Assembly: GCA_036732565.1 (NCBI GenBank)
Contig: DAINCF010000097.1
Span: forward strand, 1 to 16,969
Origin: JAIVJN01 sp036732565
GTDB lineage: Bacteria; Acidobacteriota; Vicinamibacteria; Vicinamibacterales; UBA2999
DNA length: 16,969 bases
Direction: 5' to 3'
The notes under the pieces were generated by a model. That model saw only the letters and a program-made list of their open reading frames with translations. It made no database searches and was not told where the DNA came from. The translations under genes were made by a program, and so were the position numbers. Positions 15,118-16,969 of this stretch are shown here, piece by piece. The stretch's first letter is position 1. Each line of letters opens with the position of its first letter.

Positions 15118-15289
15118 GGTTCCACACGGTGGTTCCTTCGATGGTTCCGCACGCTGGTTCCGCACGAAGGTTCGACGGGGTTCCTACGATGGTTCTCAGG
15201 ATGGTCCCAGCGAACTCTGTCGGAACCTCCGTGGGGCCTCCGTGAGGCACCTTCGCGAGGCACGGTCGTGAGGAACCGAGTGCGGAACC
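15118..15289. repeat. Two-armed array of degenerate 12-13-bp GGTTCC repeats
   Basis: The left arm has GGTTCC or close variants starting at 15118, 15131, 15143, 15156, 15169, 15179, 15191 and 15203 (steps 13, 12, 13, 13, 10, 12, 12). The right arm has the complementary motif GGAACC or variants at 15222, about 15234, 15246, 15259, 15272 and 15284 (steps 12, 12, 13, 13, 12). Read on its own strand each arm gives the same rough unit, GGTTCCnCACGAn. The array fills nearly all of the 193-base gap between the response regulator and the kinase, and a GGAACC also occurs in the last codons of the regulator (15102-15107). A transcript could fold into a long imperfect hairpin. No conserved spacers exist, so this is not a CRISPR. 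Confidence 0.85.
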
Positions 15290-15303
15290 CTCGTGTCTAG
15301 TCA

Positions 15304-16761
15304 ATGCATTTCTCCATCAAACAGAAACAGGTCCTAGGCGTCACCTCGATCGTCGCGGTCCTCACCATCGCGCTGAGCGTGGTGCACCTCGTCGTGCTCG
15401 CGCGCGTGCTGCTCGAAGAGAGCCGCGCGCGTGGCGAGATGCTGGCGACAGCGGTCTTCCATCGCGCGCAGGAAGTGGTCACCGATCGCGAGACCGCCTA
15501 TCAGGCCATCCGCACGGACCCTGGTGTCCGGTCGACGCTGGAGTCTGCCATCTACTCGCAGGAAGTGACCTACGCGGCGATCGTCGACACCGCGGGCACG
15601 ATCGTCGCGCACAGCGATCCCTCACGCATCGGCGAGCGCCTGGTGGAGAGCGGCGGCCTGGAGCAGCTGCTCGCCGAGAGCGCGCTGAATCAGCTGCGGG
15701 AGGTCTATCTGACCGGCCGCACCGTCGCCTGGCGACAGCCGATGCTGCTCAACGACGAAGAGTTCGGCGAGATTCACATCGGCATCTCGACGCTCCTCGT
15801 GCGCCGCGAGATCGACGCGTCGCTCGGGCCCGCCGCACTGGTGGCGGGCATTGCGCTGGTCGTCGCCATCTTCATCGCGATGCTGCTGTCGCAAGTCGTG
15901 CTGCGGCCGATTCATGTCATCCAGAGCGGCTTGTCGCGCCTGGGCCGCGGCGATCTCGGCGTCACGCTCGATCTCAAGGACGACGAGTTCAAGGACCTCG
16001 GCGATGTCTTCGCCAGCGTCACGGCACAGCTGAAGTCCGTGGCGCCGGAGGGGGCCAAGCGCGCGCAGCTGCTCGAGCTCTCGCGCCGGGTCATGGCATT
16101 GGGCCGGCTCACGGCCGGCGTCGCCCACGAGGTGAAGAATCCGCTCAACGCGATGACCATCCACCTCGAGCTGCTGAAACAGAAGCTGGCCTCAGGTGCG
16201 CCGGACGCGTCGACAGCCTCGCACCTCGACATCATCGGTCGCGAGATTCGTCGGCTGGACGACGTCGTGCAGGGCTTCCTCAAGTTCGTGCGGCCCGAAG
16301 AGCTGCAGCTGAAGCCGGTGCAGCCCGCGGTGCTCATCGACGATGTCGTGCGCGTGATCGAACCCGAGGCCCGGGCGGCCAGCGTGGCACTCGAGACGTC
16401 ATGTACTGACGGGCAGCCGATCGAGGCCGACACGACGATGCTCCGTCAGGCACTGATGAATTTGGCGCGCAACGCCATGCAGGCGATGCCGTCGGGCGGC
16501 CGCTTGCGGATGACCTGCGGCCCCGGCCGCGATGGCCGCGATGGCCGCGTCGAGCTCCGCATCGCGGATACGGGCATCGGAATCGAGCCGGAAAACCTGG
16601 CGAAAATCTTCGACCTGTATTACACGACCAAGGAAACCGGCACCGGAATCGGGCTGTCGCTGGTCTATCGGGCGATTCAGCTCCATCACGGCGAGATCGA
16701 CGTGGAATCGACGCCGGGAAAAGGCACGACTTTTGTGATCAATCTACCTATAGCGCGGTAG
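15304..16761 (+). CDS. Membrane sensor histidine kinase (NtrB/ZraS-like)
   Basis: The 485-residue kinase has a first membrane helix (about 11-34), an extracytoplasmic sensor of about 140 residues with a Cache/PAS-like strand pattern (TYAAIVDTAGTIVAHSDPSRIGE, given in two parts: 89-101 and 102-111), a second membrane helix (about 177-200), a HAMP linker (RPIHVIQSGLSRLGRGDL) and the catalytic core. The phospho-acceptor is H275 in GRLTAGVAHEVKNPLNAM (267-284); N-box N386/N390, G1 DTGIGI (422-427), F-box FDLYYTTK and G2 GTGIGLSL (446-453) follow. It should phosphorylate D61 of the upstream regulator. The HAHEVKNPLN-type box is typical of kinases paired with sigma-54 regulators. No Shine-Dalgarno precedes the ATG at 15304. 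The ligand is unknown. Confidence 0.94.
   Translation: MHFSIKQKQVLGVTSIVAVLTIALSVVHLVVLARVLLEESRARGEMLATAVFHRAQEVVTDRETAYQAIRTDPGVRSTLESAIYSQEVTYAAIVDTAGTIVAHSDPSRIGERLVESGGLEQLLAESALNQLREVYLTGRTVAWRQPMLLNDEEFGEIHIGISTLLVRREIDASLGPAALVAGIALVVAIFIAMLLSQVVLRPIHVIQSGLSRLGRGDLGVTLDLKDDEFKDLGDVFASVTAQLKSVAPEGAKRAQLLELSRRVMALGRLTAGVAHEVKNPLNAMTIHLELLKQKLASGAPDASTASHLDIIGREIRRLDDVVQGFLKFVRPEELQLKPVQPAVLIDDVVRVIEPEARAASVALETSCTDGQPIEADTTMLRQALMNLARNAMQAMPSGGRLRMTCGPGRDGRDGRVELRIADTGIGIEPENLAKIFDLYYTTKETGTGIGLSLVYRAIQLHHGEIDVESTPGKGTTFVINLPIAR
16525..16551 (+). repeat. Triple 9-bp repeat inside the kinase ATPase domain
   Basis: GGCCGCGAT occurs twice in tandem followed by GGCCGCGTC, coding for GRDGRDGRV in the loop just before the strand leading to the G1 box. 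It is a small in-frame expansion in a surface loop and probably neutral. Confidence 0.7.
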
Positions 16762-16763
16762 GA
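16760..16763 (+). promoter_or_regulatory. Shine-Dalgarno site of the lipoprotein gene
   Basis: AGGA overlaps the kinase stop codon and lies 8 bases before the ATG at 16772. The 10-base gap between the genes and this overlap suggest one transcript for kinase and lipoprotein. Confidence 0.5.
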
Positions 16764-16771
16764 TCGAACTG

Positions 16772-16969
16772 ATGCGACGGCTGTTGTCTCCCCTTGTCGT
16801 GGTCGCCGTGATGGCCGCTGGCTGCGCCAAAGCCAAGGCGCACGTGGAGCCCGAGCTGCCGTCGCTGACGCCACCGCCACCGCCACCGCGGGTGGTCGCG
16901 GTGTACGAGGCGGAGATCGAGGCCGTGCCGGTCGCCGAGCCCGAGCCGGCTGAGGCAGCGGTGCCTCCA
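16772..16969 (+). CDS. Proline-rich lipoprotein, N-terminal part
   Basis: The visible 66 residues run off the window end. They start with a lipoprotein signal peptide, MRRLLSPLVVVAVMAAGC, whose lipobox AAGC puts the lipidated Cys at residue 18. The mature part is low-complexity, with a PPPPPP run and acidic Pro/Ala/Glu stretches (EAEIEAVPVAEPEPAEAAVP), as in proteins that reach away from a membrane anchor. It sits 10 bases after the kinase gene and is probably co-transcribed, so it might be an accessory to the sensor or a separate envelope protein. I do not recognise the family. Confidence 0.75.
   Translation, partial: MRRLLSPLVVVAVMAAGCAKAKAHVEPELPSLTPPPPPPRVVAVYEAEIEAVPVAEPEPAEAAVPP

Noticed and set aside
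15118..15289. CRISPR array between regulator and kinase
   Set aside because: Units are only 12-13 bases, degenerate, back to back with no spacers, and reverse orientation midway; no cas genes are present.
15111..15303. Sigma-54 promoter for the histidine kinase in the GGTTCC array
   Set aside because: I looked for GG and GC ten bases apart in the TGGCAC-N5-TTGC pattern; the GG positions in the array are followed by TG or AG, not GC, at the -12 place.

Overview
The window is about 17 kb of GC-rich, densely packed bacterial chromosome, genic nearly throughout. It encodes the outer-membrane assembly genes of a diderm (TamB-like protein, BamA with a long POTRA array, SurA-like periplasmic chaperone), a split biotin-dependent acyl-CoA carboxylase, and a sigma-54 two-component pair. 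This gene content, the protein style and the many short intergenic hairpin repeats suggest Acidobacteriota, perhaps Vicinamibacteria. That assignment is an inference from style; there is no rRNA or marker gene here to prove it.

Layout, left to right. 2-328: C-terminal end of a protein with a fibronectin type III domain. 329-539: spacer filled by a large imperfect hairpin built of CACCAAG/CACGAAG-type units. 540-1298: fumarylacetoacetate hydrolase (FAH) family enzyme. 1302-1329: perfect 28-bp palindrome. 1342-2883: carboxyltransferase subunit (PccB type). 2884-3015: GC-rich spacer with several hairpins, the last terminator-like. 3016-4575: biotin carboxylase. 4575-5189: biotin carrier protein. 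5268-9344: TamB-like protein. 9344-12370: BamA. 12367-12978: SurA-like protein without a parvulin domain. 12975-13002: second, identical copy of the 28-bp palindrome, in which the two converging genes both end. 12999-13697 (minus): CPBP-family membrane protease. 13722-15110: sigma-54-dependent response regulator. 15111-15303: spacer holding a degenerate 12-13-bp repeat array in two opposed arms. 15304-16761: membrane histidine kinase. 16772-16969: start of a proline-rich lipoprotein, cut by the window edge.

How the genes work together. Biotin carboxylase, carrier and carboxyltransferase make one acyl-CoA carboxylase (propionyl- or acetyl-CoA class), and the carboxylase and carrier genes are joined by a TGATG overlap. 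tamB, bamA and the surA-like gene are joined by TGATG and TTGA overlaps and form an outer-membrane biogenesis operon. The response regulator and histidine kinase probably form a cognate NtrC-type pair acting on an unseen sigma-54 regulon. The CPBP gene and the response regulator diverge from a 24-bp gap and both look leaderless.

The genes belong to known families. The unusual material is mostly in the gaps: four kinds of short-unit or palindromic repeat lie between genes. Gene-level oddities are seven POTRA-like repeats in BamA, a SurA-like protein lacking its isomerase domain, a Cys at the substrate-specificity position of the carboxyltransferase, and a 27-bp tandem repeat in the biotin carrier linker. 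I did not find a CRISPR array, tRNA, rRNA, transposase or phage gene.
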